NCBI RefSeq assembly: GCF_000349325.1
Contig: NC_020504.1
Coordinates: 3,630,053-3,694,052, forward strand
Reading direction: 5' to 3'
Source: Streptomyces davaonensis JCM 4913
GTDB taxonomy: Bacteria; Actinomycetota; Actinomycetes; Streptomycetales; Streptomycetaceae
Length of the DNA stretch: 64,000 nt
The notes under the pieces are model-generated. The model worked only from the letters and a program-made list of their open reading frames with translations, did no database searches and was not told the DNA's origin. Both the position numbers and the translations under genes were made by a program. This document shows positions 1-8,248 of this stretch, one piece after another; positions within the stretch are counted from its first letter, which is position 1; each line of letters starts with the position of its first letter.

Positions 1-527
1 TCGACGAGGGTCTGGAAGTGCGGCGAGCCGGACTCCTCCTCGCCCTCGATGAGCAGCTTCAGGTTGACGGCCGGGGCCGTGCGGCCGGTCGCGGCGAGGT
101 GGGCGCGGACGCCGAGTGTGTGGAAGAACACCTGGCCCTTGTCGTCGGCCGCCCCGCGCGCGTAGAGACGGTTTTCGCGGACGACGGGCTCGAAGGGGTC
201 GCTGTCCCAGCCGTCCTCGCGGGCGGCGGGCTGCACGTCGTGATGACCGTAGACCAGGACCGTGGGCGCTTCGGGGTCGCCGGAGGGCCACTCGGCGAAG
301 ACGGCCGGGGCGCCCTGGGTCGGCCAGATCTCCACGGTCGGGAAGCCGGTCTCGGTGAGCTTGGCGGCGAGCCAGTCGGCGCTGCGCAGTACGTCGGGCG
401 CGTGGTCGGGCTGGGCCGACACGGAGGGGATGCGCAGCCATGCGGCAAGGTCGTCGAGGAAGGCGGCGCGGTGCTGCTCGATGTACGTACGGACGTCGCT
501 GACGACGCTGTCAACGGGATGGCTCAT
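1..527 (-). CDS. M20 family dipeptidase/metallopeptidase, C-terminus off the window
   Basis: Zinc-dependent exopeptidase of the M20 (carboxypeptidase/dipeptidase) family; only the N-terminal 175 or so residues are present because the gene runs off the left edge. The start is the ATG at 527 (MSHPVDSVV). Visible motifs are the metal-binding GHHDVQPA, the RGAADDKG segment with the bridging aspartate, and LLIEGEEESGS with the catalytic glutamate, in the order expected for the family. Probably cytoplasmic, as no signal peptide is seen. It lies 10 bases downstream of adnB in the same direction, so it may be co-transcribed. The substrate cannot be told from this part. Confidence 0.9.
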   Translation of the reverse strand, partial: MSHPVDSVVSDVRTYIEQHRAAFLDDLAAWLRIPSVSAQPDHAPDVLRSADWLAAKLTETGFPTVEIWPTQGAPAVFAEWPSGDPEAPTVLVYGHHDVQPAAREDGWDSDPFEPVVRENRLYARGAADDKGQVFFHTLGVRAHLAATGRTAPAVNLKLLIEGEEESGSPHFQTLV

Positions 528-537
528 GGTCACGAGC

Positions 538-3500
538 CTATCGGCCCGTACCGACATCCTCGTTGGGCGGTTCGTCACACGACGGCTCTCCGGCCAGCAG
601 CCGCTCCAGTGCCGCGCGGTCCGGAAGGTCATCCGGACGGACGATCTCGCCGCCGCGCACATACAGGAACGCGGCGCTGACGGACTCCAGCGGCACGCCG
701 TGCAGCTCCGCCCAGGCGACCCGGTAGACGGCCAGCTGGAGCGGGTCGGCGCTGTGGGTGCGGTGGGTCTTCCAGTCGACGATCTCGTACGTGGCCCGCT
801 CGCCGTCGCCCTCCTTGTAGACGGCGTCGATGCGGCCCCGGACGACGCGGCCCGCGAGGGCGAGCTGGAAGGGGGCCTCGACGCGGTAGGGCGTGCGGTG
901 GGCGTACTCGGTGCGCTCGAAGGCCTCCTTGAGTGCCTCCAGGTCCCGCTCGTCGGCGATCTCCGCGTCGCTGCCGGGCAGTTCCTCCGGTTCCAGCATG
1001 GGCAGGGTCAGTGCCTCGAACCGGGCCTCGACCCAGGCGTGGAAGCGGGTGCCGCGTCGGGCCGCGGGCTGCGGCGGGCGGGGCATGGGGCGGGCCAGCT
1101 CCTGGGCGAGTCCGTCGGGGTCGGCGGCCAGGAGCAGCACCTGGGAAGCGGTCAGGGAGGCGGGCAGGGGTACGTCGGTGACACTGTCCCGCGCGCGGAG
1201 GAGCTCTCCGGTGAGCGCGTCGAGGTCGCGGTCCCAGGAGGCGATGGTGCGGGCCTCCTCCGGGCTGAGGGTCGCGCGGTCGGGGGCCTGTGCCTGGTGC
1301 GGGACGGTGGGGCGTTCGGCGGTCCAGGAGTCCCAGTCGTCGTCGAAGTGGTCCTCTTCGGCCGGGCCGTCTTCGGCTTCGGGGATGTCGACTTCAGCGA
1401 TGTCGTAGAAGTCCTCTTCGTCGTCCGGGGGCGGCGGCCAGTCCGGGTCGTGCGCCGGCGTCGGGTCGGCGTCCGCGGGGGAGCCGAGGCCCTCCAGGTA
1501 CGTCAGGACCGTCTCGGCGGCCGCCCTGCGCCGGGTCAGTGCCGCGTCGTCCAGCGGGAGCGGCCACACCTGGTCGGCGTCGGTGGCGTGGAGGGCCGGG
1601 TTCTCCTCGTCCTCGGCGGGCTCGTCCGCCCAGGCCTCGATCTCGCCGTACCCGGCGGCGCAGTGGTCGTACAGGGCATGGAGGAAGTCGGAGGGGCCGC
1701 GGGGCTTCTTCTGGCTGGGTCCCCACCAGTGGCCGGAGCCCAGGAGCAGGGAGCGGGGGCGAGTGAAGGTGACGTAGCCGAGGCGGAGTTCCTCGGTGTG
1801 CTGGTGCTCCTTCATGGCTTCGTGGAAGGCCTTCAGGCCGCGCGAGTCCCAGGCCGCGACGTCGGGCAGGGTGTCGGCGTCACCGCGCAGGGCGTGCGGC
1901 AGCACCTTGCCCTGGGCGGTCCACTTCTCGCGGCCCTGGCTGCTCGGGAAGGTCCCGGTGACCAGGCCGGGGACGGCGACGACGTCCCATTCGAGGCCCT
2001 TGGACTTGTGCGCGGTGAGCACCTTGACGGTGTTCTCGCCGCCCGGGAGGGCGTTGTCGAGGCCCTTCTCGTACTGGGCGGCGGTGCGCAGGAAACCGAG
2101 GAAGGCCAGCAGGCTCGCCTCGCCGTCACCGGCGGCGAAGGAGGCGGCGATGTCCAGGAAGTTGGACAGGGTCTCCCGGCGGCGGGCGGCCAGGGCGTGC
2201 GGGGACGCCGACAGCTCGACCTCCAGGCCGGTGACGGCGAGGACGCGGTGCAGGACGTCCATCAGCGGGTCGGACAGGGAGCGGCGCAGGTCGCGCAGTT
2301 CGCTGGCCAGGCGGGCGAAGCGCACGCGCGCGTCCGGCGAGAACGGCAGCCCGTCGTCGTCCCCCAGGCCGTCGAAGGGCGTCTCCAGGAACGTGTCCAG
2401 GGCGTCCGCGAGCGATATCACCTCCGACGGGTCGACCCCCTCGACGGCCTCGGCGAGCCGGCGGTCCGGGTCGTCGTCGCCGTCCACGCGCGCGTGGGAC
2501 ACCAGACGGCGGGCCCGGCGGCCCAGGAGGGCGAGGTCTCGCGGGCCGATGCGCCAGCGCGGGCCGGTCAGCAGGCGGACCAGGGAGGCGTTGGCGCCGG
2601 GATCCTGGAGGACCTCGCAGACGGCGACCAGGTCGGCGATCTCGGGCAGATGCAGCAGCCCGGACAGGCCGACCACCTCGACGGGGACGTCCCGGGCCAC
2701 CAACGCGCCCTGGATCTCGGCGAAGTCGGTGGCCGTGCGGCACAGGACGGCGATCTCCCCGGGCGCCTTGCCGGTGTTCACCAGGTGGGCGATGGAGTCG
2801 GCGATCCAGTCCATCTCCTCGGAGTGGGTGGGCAGCAGGGCACAGCGCACCAAGCCGTCGCGTTCGGCGCCCGGGGCCGGGCGGAGGGCCTCCACGCCCG
2901 CGTGCATGGCGCGCAGCGGCTCGGCGAGGCCGTTGGCGAGGTCGAGGAGGCGGCCGCCGCTGCGCCGGTTCTCGCTGAGGGCCTGACGGGTGGCGAGGCG
3001 GCCGTCCGCGTGGGCGAAGTGTTCGGGGAAGTCGTCCAGGTTGGCGACGGAGGCGCCGCGCCAGCCGTAGATGGCCTGGCAGGGGTCGCCCACGGCGGTG
3101 ACCGGATGTCCGGTGCCGTCGCCGAACAGGCCCGCCAGCAGCACGCGCTGGGCGACGGAGGTGTCCTGGTACTCGTCGAGCAGGACCACGCGGAACTCGT
3201 CGCGCAGGACACGGCCCACCTCGGGAATCCCGGCGAGCTGTGCGGACAGGGCGATCTGGTCGCCGAAGTCGAGCAGGTCGCGCTCGCGTTTGGCGGCCCG
3301 GTAGCGGCCCACCAGCTCGGCCAGTTCGCGGCGCGCGGCGAGGGTCTCGGGGACCTTGCGCAGATCGGCGTTGGTGAGTTTGACGCCGTGCAGGGTGAGC
3401 AGCAGCTTGGCGTCATGGGCGCGCAGCGCCTCGGGGCGTACGAGGTGCTCGGCGAGTTCGGCGTCGAGGGCGAGCAGGTCGCTGACCAGGTCGGCGAAGG

Positions 3501-3984
3501 AGCGGGTGAGCGCCGGGTAGGGGCCCGGGGCCTCGCGCAGCACGCGTGCGGCGAGCTGGTAGCGGGTGGCGTCGGCGAGCAGCCGGGAGGTCGGTTCGAG
3601 GCCGATGCGCAGGCCGTGGTCGGTCAGCAGGCGGCCCGCGAAGGCGTGGTAGGTGGAGATCACCGGCTCGCCCGGCGGGTTGTCGGGGTCGATGACGTCC
3701 GGGTCGGTGACGCCCGCCTTGATCAGTGCCTTGCGGACGCGCTCGGCGAGTTCACCGGCGGCCTTGTTGGTGAAGGTCAGGCCGAGGACCTGCTCGGGGG
3801 CGACCTGGCCGGTGCCGACCAGCCACACCACGCGCGCGGCCATCACCGTGGTCTTGCCCGACCCGGCTCCGGCCACGATCACCTGCGGGGCGGGCGGCGC
3901 GGTGATGCACTCCGTCTGCTCCGGGGTGAACGGGATGCCGAGGAGCTCCTTGAGCTGCTCGGGATCGGTGATACGTGGCGGCAC
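538..3984 (-). CDS. adnB: AdnB-like ATP-dependent helicase-nuclease subunit
   Basis: UvrD/Rep superfamily 1 helicase with a C-terminal RecB-like nuclease. With the upstream gene it should form the actinobacterial AdnAB complex that resects double-strand breaks. Walker A (GAGSGKTT) is near residues 38-46, Walker B LLDEYQDT near 268, helicase motif LTAHKSKGLEWD is present, and a PD-(D/E)XK-type YEIVDWKTH followed by QLAVYR lies near 1070. The start is debatable: the frame is open upstream and a GTG at 4080 overlaps the adnA stop. I chose the GTG at 3984 because it begins the conserved sequence (VPPRITDPEQL) and lies 7 bases after a RecA-NDp promoter match, which fits leaderless translation. About 1148 aa, close to mycobacterial AdnB. 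Confidence 0.88.
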   Translation of the reverse strand: MPPRITDPEQLKELLGIPFTPEQTECITAPPAPQVIVAGAGSGKTTVMAARVVWLVGTGQVAPEQVLGLTFTNKAAGELAERVRKALIKAGVTDPDVIDPDNPPGEPVISTYHAFAGRLLTDHGLRIGLEPTSRLLADATRYQLAARVLREAPGPYPALTRSFADLVSDLLALDAELAEHLVRPEALRAHDAKLLLTLHGVKLTNADLRKVPETLAARRELAELVGRYRAAKRERDLLDFGDQIALSAQLAGIPEVGRVLRDEFRVVLLDEYQDTSVAQRVLLAGLFGDGTGHPVTAVGDPCQAIYGWRGASVANLDDFPEHFAHADGRLATRQALSENRRSGGRLLDLANGLAEPLRAMHAGVEALRPAPGAERDGLVRCALLPTHSEEMDWIADSIAHLVNTGKAPGEIAVLCRTATDFAEIQGALVARDVPVEVVGLSGLLHLPEIADLVAVCEVLQDPGANASLVRLLTGPRWRIGPRDLALLGRRARRLVSHARVDGDDDPDRRLAEAVEGVDPSEVISLADALDTFLETPFDGLGDDDGLPFSPDARVRFARLASELRDLRRSLSDPLMDVLHRVLAVTGLEVELSASPHALAARRRETLSNFLDIAASFAAGDGEASLLAFLGFLRTAAQYEKGLDNALPGGENTVKVLTAHKSKGLEWDVVAVPGLVTGTFPSSQGREKWTAQGKVLPHALRGDADTLPDVAAWDSRGLKAFHEAMKEHQHTEELRLGYVTFTRPRSLLLGSGHWWGPSQKKPRGPSDFLHALYDHCAAGYGEIEAWADEPAEDEENPALHATDADQVWPLPLDDAALTRRRAAAETVLTYLEGLGSPADADPTPAHDPDWPPPPDDEEDFYDIAEVDIPEAEDGPAEEDHFDDDWDSWTAERPTVPHQAQAPDRATLSPEEARTIASWDRDLDALTGELLRARDSVTDVPLPASLTASQVLLLAADPDGLAQELARPMPRPPQPAARRGTRFHAWVEARFEALTLPMLEPEELPGSDAEIADERDLEALKEAFERTEYAHRTPYRVEAPFQLALAGRVVRGRIDAVYKEGDGERATYEIVDWKTHRTHSADPLQLAVYRVAWAELHGVPLESVSAAFLYVRGGEIVRPDDLPDRAALERLLAGEPSCDEPPNEDVGTGR

Positions 3985-3991
3985 CTCAGAG

Positions 3992-4014
3992 AGGCTAGCG
4001 GCGGCCACTGACAA
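3992..4014 (-). promoter_or_regulatory. RecA-NDp (PafBC-type) DNA-damage promoter for adnB
   Basis: Read on the minus strand this is TTGTCAGTGGC, six bases, TAGCCT. It matches the published actinobacterial RecA-independent damage promoter consensus TTGTCAGTGGC-N6-TAGggT at all 11 upstream bases and at TAG..T. Seven bases follow before the GTG at 3984, so transcription would begin at or next to the start codon. It lies inside or just after the adnA/adnB junction, giving adnB a damage-inducible promoter separate from adnA. Confidence 0.72.
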
Positions 4015-4076
4015 CGGATGCCGAATCGGCTGCCGGGAGAGAAAAAAGCGCAGGTCAGCACGTGTGGTGCTGTCCG

Positions 4077-7000
4077 TCACTCGACCACGTGCCGCCCCTC
4101 GGGGCGCGCGCTGCACGACGCCCGGAACGCGCAGTGCGCGCAGTGCTGTCCTGCCGTCGGCGAGAACCGTTCGTCGAGGACCTTGCCGGCGGCGGTGGCC
4201 AGCAGCTCGCCGACCCACTCCCCCTCCAGCGGCTCCTGGGCCTGCACCTTGGGCAGGCTCTCGCCGCCGTCCCGCTTGGCCGCGCCCAGCCGCAGCTGGA
4301 CGAGTTCGGCGCCGCCCGGCTCGGGCCGCTGCCCGTCGAAGGCCTCGTCCACGGCGCCCTCACGGACGGCGAGCTGATAGACCGCGAGCTGCGGATGCCG
4401 GGCCACCTCGGCCGAGCTGGGGGCCTGCTTGCCGGTCTTGAAGTCGACGACATAGGCGCGGCCCTCGCCGTCGGCCTCGACGCGGTCCATCTGGCCGCGG
4501 ATGCGGACCTCGTAGTCGCCCGCTTCGAGGGTGACGTCGAAGTCGTGCTCGCTGGCGACCGGCGTACGGCCCGTGCGGTCCGTGACATGCCACTGGAGGA
4601 AGCGTTCGAGCGCCACGCGTGCGTGCTCCTTCTCCTGCGCGGACTTCCACGGCGCGTCGAAGGCGAGCGCGTTCCACACGGAGTCCAGGCGCTCCATGAG
4701 GACGGCGAGATCGGCCGGGGTGTGTCCGGAGGCGACCTCGTCGGCGAGGACGTGCACGACGTTGCCGAAGCCCTGGGCGACGGTCGCGGGCGCGTCGGCC
4801 TTCACCTCGCGGCCCAGGAACCATTGCAGGGCGCAGGTGTCGGCGAGCTGGGCGAGGGCGCTGCCGGAGAGCACGACGGGCTGGTCCCGGTCGCGCAGCG
4901 GCACCTTGCTCTCGGTCGGCTCGAACATGCCCCACCAGCGGTAGGGGTGGGCCGAGGGGACCAGCGGGCGGCCGTCCTCGTCGGTGAGCGCGGCGAGCCG
5001 GGCCAGGCGGCGGGCGGCGGCCTCCCTGAGCGCGTCGGACACGCGCGGGTCGACGGTCGTGGCGCGCAGCTCGGCGACCAGTGCCGCGACGGACAGGGGG
5101 CGCCGCGGGCGTCCCGTGACGTCCTTGGGTTCGACGCCGAGCTCGGTCAGGAAGCGGGAGGGCTGGTCGCCGTCGTCCGCGGGAGCCTTCACCGCGGTGA
5201 CGACGAGGCGCTCACGCGCGCGTGTGGCGGCCACGTAGAAAAGCCGACGCTCCTCGGCGAGCAGCGCGCCGGGGGTCAGCGGTTCGGCGAGTCCGTCGCG
5301 CCCGATCCGGTCGGCCTCCAGCAGGGAGCCACGGCGGCGCAGGTCAGGCCACAGTCCCTCCTGGGCGCCCGCGACGACGACCAGACGCCATTCGAGGCCC
5401 TTGGAGCGGTGCGCGGTCATCAGGCGTACGGCGTCCGGGCGCAGGGCGCGTCGGGTGAGGGTGTCGGCGGCGATGTCCTCGGCCTCGATCTCCGCCAGGA
5501 AGTTCAGGGCGCCGCGCCCGCCGGTGCGCTCCTCGGAGCGGGCCGCGGTCGCGAACAGCGCGCACACGGCGTCCAGGTCACGGTCGGCGTTGCGTCCGGC
5601 CGCGCCGCCGCGCCGGGCGGCCCGCTCCAGGCGCCCGGGCCACGGGGTGCCCGCCCACAGGTCCCAGAGCGCCTCCTCGGCCGTACCGCCGTCCGCGAGG
5701 CGCTCACGGGCCTTGCGCAGCAGCGCGCCGAGCCGCTGCGCGCCCCGCGCGTACACCGGATCGTGCGCGACCAGCCGCTCCGGCTCGGCCAGCGCCCGCG
5801 CGAGCAGCTCGTCCGACGGCGGCGGCAGGGCGACTCCGGCGGCCCGCTCCTCGTCGCGCAGGGCACGGCCCAGGCGGCGCAGATCGGCGGCGTCCATACC
5901 GGCGAGGGGCGAGGTGAGCAGAGTCAGGGCGGTCTCGGTGTCGAGCCAGCAGGGGGTCGCGTCCGGGGCGTCTTCCTCGGCGGAAGCCACCTCCGGCTCC
6001 CCTTCACCGGCATCGCTCCCCCGCGCCTCCGCCTCCGCCACCGCGCGCAGGGCCGTCAACAGGGGGGCCACCGCCGGTTCGTGGCGCAGGGCCAGGTCGT
6101 CGCCGTCGATGTCCAGGGGCACGCCGGCGGCCGTGAGGGCGCGGCGGACCGTCGGGATGGTGCGGGAACCCGCGCGTACCAGGACGGCCATCTCGCGCCA
6201 GGGGACACCGTCCTCCAGGTGCGCCCTGCGCAGGATGTCGGCGATGTTGTCGAGTTCCGTGCCGGGCGTCGGATAGGTGTACACCTCGACGCGGCCCCCG
6301 TCCCGGACGGGCGCGAGTTCTCGGTGGGCGCGGACCTTGTCGGCGGGGAGGCGGGTCAGCGGCATCCGCTGGGTGAGCAGCCGGGTCGCCGCAAGGAGCG
6401 TGCCGCCGGAGCGGCGGGAGGTGCGCAGCACCGCCACGGGGGCCGGCCGGCCGTCCCCGCGCGGGAAGGCCTGCGGGAAGTCCAGGATGCCGTTCACGTC
6501 GGCGCCGCGGAAAGCGTAGATCGACTGGTCCGGGTCGCCGAAGGCGACCAGGGTGCGGCCGCCGCCCGCCAGCGCGTGCAGCAGCCGCACCTGGGCGGGG
6601 TCGGTGTCCTGGCACTCGTCGACGAACACGGCGTCGTACTGGTCGGCCAGTCGGCGGGCGACCTCGGGGCGGTGGGCGAGGAGTACCGCGCGGTGGACGA
6701 GTTCGGCGTAGTCGAGCACGCCCTGGAGGTCGAGGACGTCGAGGTACTCGGCGAGGAAGGCGGCCGCGGCCCGCCAGTCGGGGCGGCCGATACGGCGGGC
6801 GAAGGCGTCCAGGGCGTCGGGTGCGAGGCCCAGTTCGCGGCTGCGGGCGAGGACCGCGCGGACCTCGTCGGCGAAGCCCCGCGTGGTCAGGCAGGCGCGC
6901 AGTTCGTCGGGCCAGCGCACATGGGCGAGGCCGAGCCGCTCCAGGTCCGGCTGGCCCGCGAGCAGTTCGCGTACGGCCACGTCCTGCTCGGGGCCCGACA

Positions 7001-7418
7001 GCAGCCGCAGCGGCTCCACGAACAGCTCGCTGTCCTGGTGGGCGCGGACCAGGGCGTAGCAGAACGAGTGGAAGGTGGTCGCCCGCGGGGCCCGCGCGGC
7101 GCCGGTGCGCAGGGCCATGCGGTCGCGCAGTTCGACGGCCGCCTTGCGGCTGAACGTCAGCACCAGGATGCGCGCGGGGTCGCCGCCGCGGGCGATCCGC
7201 TTCGCCACCGACTCCACCAGCGTGGTGGTCTTTCCGGTGCCCGGACCTGCGAGAACGAGCAGCGGGCCGGTGCCGTGGTCAACCACGGAGCGCTGTGCGG
7301 CGTCCAGACGAGGGGGGTCCACCCTGGCCGACGGGGTACGCACCAGTCGGTAAGCGCCACGGCTCCCCTGCCGCACCTGGGGGTGCGGCAGGTGTCCGGT
7401 GGAGAAAGAGGAGCTCAC
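4077..7418 (-). CDS. adnA: AdnA-like ATP-dependent helicase-nuclease subunit with Fe-S nuclease domain
   Basis: Partner subunit of the AdnAB break-processing machine, transcribed ahead of adnB as in mycobacteria. Walker A GPGTGKTTT is near residue 57, Walker B VFVDECQDT near 267, FGDPDQSIYAFRG follows, then LMTAHRSKGLEW. The C-terminal nuclease has VVDFKTGKQ near 993. Cysteines TCALQWF near 862 and the C-terminal CAHCAFRASC make the four-cysteine iron-sulfur staple known from AddB/AdnA-type nucleases; the adnB product lacks it. Both helicase modules look ATP-competent from these motifs. The start is uncertain: GTG 7418 (VSSSFSTGHL) was preferred, but a GTG at 7460 is also open. The frame stops at 4077, overlapping a possible upstream GTG of adnB. 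Confidence 0.87.
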   Translation of the reverse strand: MSSSFSTGHLPHPQVRQGSRGAYRLVRTPSARVDPPRLDAAQRSVVDHGTGPLLVLAGPGTGKTTTLVESVAKRIARGGDPARILVLTFSRKAAVELRDRMALRTGAARAPRATTFHSFCYALVRAHQDSELFVEPLRLLSGPEQDVAVRELLAGQPDLERLGLAHVRWPDELRACLTTRGFADEVRAVLARSRELGLAPDALDAFARRIGRPDWRAAAAFLAEYLDVLDLQGVLDYAELVHRAVLLAHRPEVARRLADQYDAVFVDECQDTDPAQVRLLHALAGGGRTLVAFGDPDQSIYAFRGADVNGILDFPQAFPRGDGRPAPVAVLRTSRRSGGTLLAATRLLTQRMPLTRLPADKVRAHRELAPVRDGGRVEVYTYPTPGTELDNIADILRRAHLEDGVPWREMAVLVRAGSRTIPTVRRALTAAGVPLDIDGDDLALRHEPAVAPLLTALRAVAEAEARGSDAGEGEPEVASAEEDAPDATPCWLDTETALTLLTSPLAGMDAADLRRLGRALRDEERAAGVALPPPSDELLARALAEPERLVAHDPVYARGAQRLGALLRKARERLADGGTAEEALWDLWAGTPWPGRLERAARRGGAAGRNADRDLDAVCALFATAARSEERTGGRGALNFLAEIEAEDIAADTLTRRALRPDAVRLMTAHRSKGLEWRLVVVAGAQEGLWPDLRRRGSLLEADRIGRDGLAEPLTPGALLAEERRLFYVAATRARERLVVTAVKAPADDGDQPSRFLTELGVEPKDVTGRPRRPLSVAALVAELRATTVDPRVSDALREAAARRLARLAALTDEDGRPLVPSAHPYRWWGMFEPTESKVPLRDRDQPVVLSGSALAQLADTCALQWFLGREVKADAPATVAQGFGNVVHVLADEVASGHTPADLAVLMERLDSVWNALAFDAPWKSAQEKEHARVALERFLQWHVTDRTGRTPVASEHDFDVTLEAGDYEVRIRGQMDRVEADGEGRAYVVDFKTGKQAPSSAEVARHPQLAVYQLAVREGAVDEAFDGQRPEPGGAELVQLRLGAAKRDGGESLPKVQAQEPLEGEWVGELLATAAGKVLDERFSPTAGQHCAHCAFRASCSARPEGRHVVE

Positions 7419-7675
7419 GTGGTTCGCCGGTCCTGGTGGGTGTGCTGGTCGGTCGGCCACCGCGCGTGGAGGGCGGTGGCGGCGGGATGAGGGGGACGCG
7501 TGCAGCCGACGCTACGCCGACGGATCAGGCGGAAGCAGGGCTTCCGATTCATCCCTCGGGGCGCTCGCGCCACATGCGTCCCTCGACTCACGAACGTACG
7601 TCATGCCACGGATGTGCCCTTGTTCCCCCGTACGGATCACAGGTCACACCGCGGCCTGCCGGATGGCGGAAGCTG

Positions 7676-8062
7676 TCAGGTGTGACCTTCCGCGCGTTCG
7701 CCGCCGTCCCATCGCGCCCGTTTCATGTCGAGGCGCGGCAGGTGTCCCTCGGTGGTCCGGCCGGCCTCCTTCAGCGGTGTGCCCTCGTCGCGGTAGTGGC
7801 CGAGGGCCCGCAGTTCGTGCCCCGGGAGCAGCGCCCCGTCCGAGCGGACGACACGCCACCACGGCACCGCGCCGCCGTACAGGGCCATCACCCGGCCGAC
7901 CTGTCTCGGGCCGCCCTCCTGAAGCCACTCGGCGACATCCCCGTAGGTCATGACGCGCCCGGGCGGGATCAGTTCGGCGACTTCGAGGACCCGCTCGGCA
8001 TACTCGGGCAGCGCGTCCGCGTACTCCGGGCGGGCGTCCTCCGGAAGGCTCTCCTCGCTCAT
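7676..8062 (-). CDS. Alkyltransferase-like protein (ATL), MGMT fold without the acceptor cysteine
   Basis: 128-residue protein with the C-terminal DNA-binding domain of O6-alkylguanine-DNA alkyltransferases: IPPGRVMTYGDVAEWL, then GGAVPWWRVVRSDG. In true alkyltransferases the last motif is PCHRV with the acceptor cysteine; here Cys-His is replaced by Trp-Trp, which is diagnostic of ATLs. By family knowledge ATLs bind O6-alkylguanine lesions and hand them to nucleotide excision repair without repairing them. The start is the ATG at 8062 (MSEESLPED). It sits 260 bases upstream of adnA, so several repair genes cluster here, though the gap argues for separate transcription. Confidence 0.86.
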   Translation of the reverse strand: MSEESLPEDARPEYADALPEYAERVLEVAELIPPGRVMTYGDVAEWLQEGGPRQVGRVMALYGGAVPWWRVVRSDGALLPGHELRALGHYRDEGTPLKEAGRTTEGHLPRLDMKRARWDGGERAEGHT

Positions 8063-8248
8063 CCGCCCCATCCTGCACCACCCCACCGACAATGTGACGG
8101 GCCCGCGACGGTGCGTGGCCCTCGCTCCGGGGCGGCGGTTCCGGCAGACTGTGCGCCCCCGCATCTGCACCCTGACGCCCCCGCGTGTCGGTGGGGCATG
8201 CCACCATCGTGCGGGCGGTGACCGTTGATACGAGATCAAGAAGAGACG

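Noticed and set aside
262..4011. A 1249-codon open frame on the plus strand opposite adnB (and a similar one opposite adnA at 4062-7490).
   Set aside because: Gly/Val/Arg/Gln-rich translations without domains, exactly antisense to real helicase genes; typical of very GC-rich DNA.
7591..7603. CGAACGTACGTCA upstream of adnA as a LexA (SOS) box.
   Set aside because: Only one half matches the GAAC-N4-GTTC consensus well; too weak to claim.
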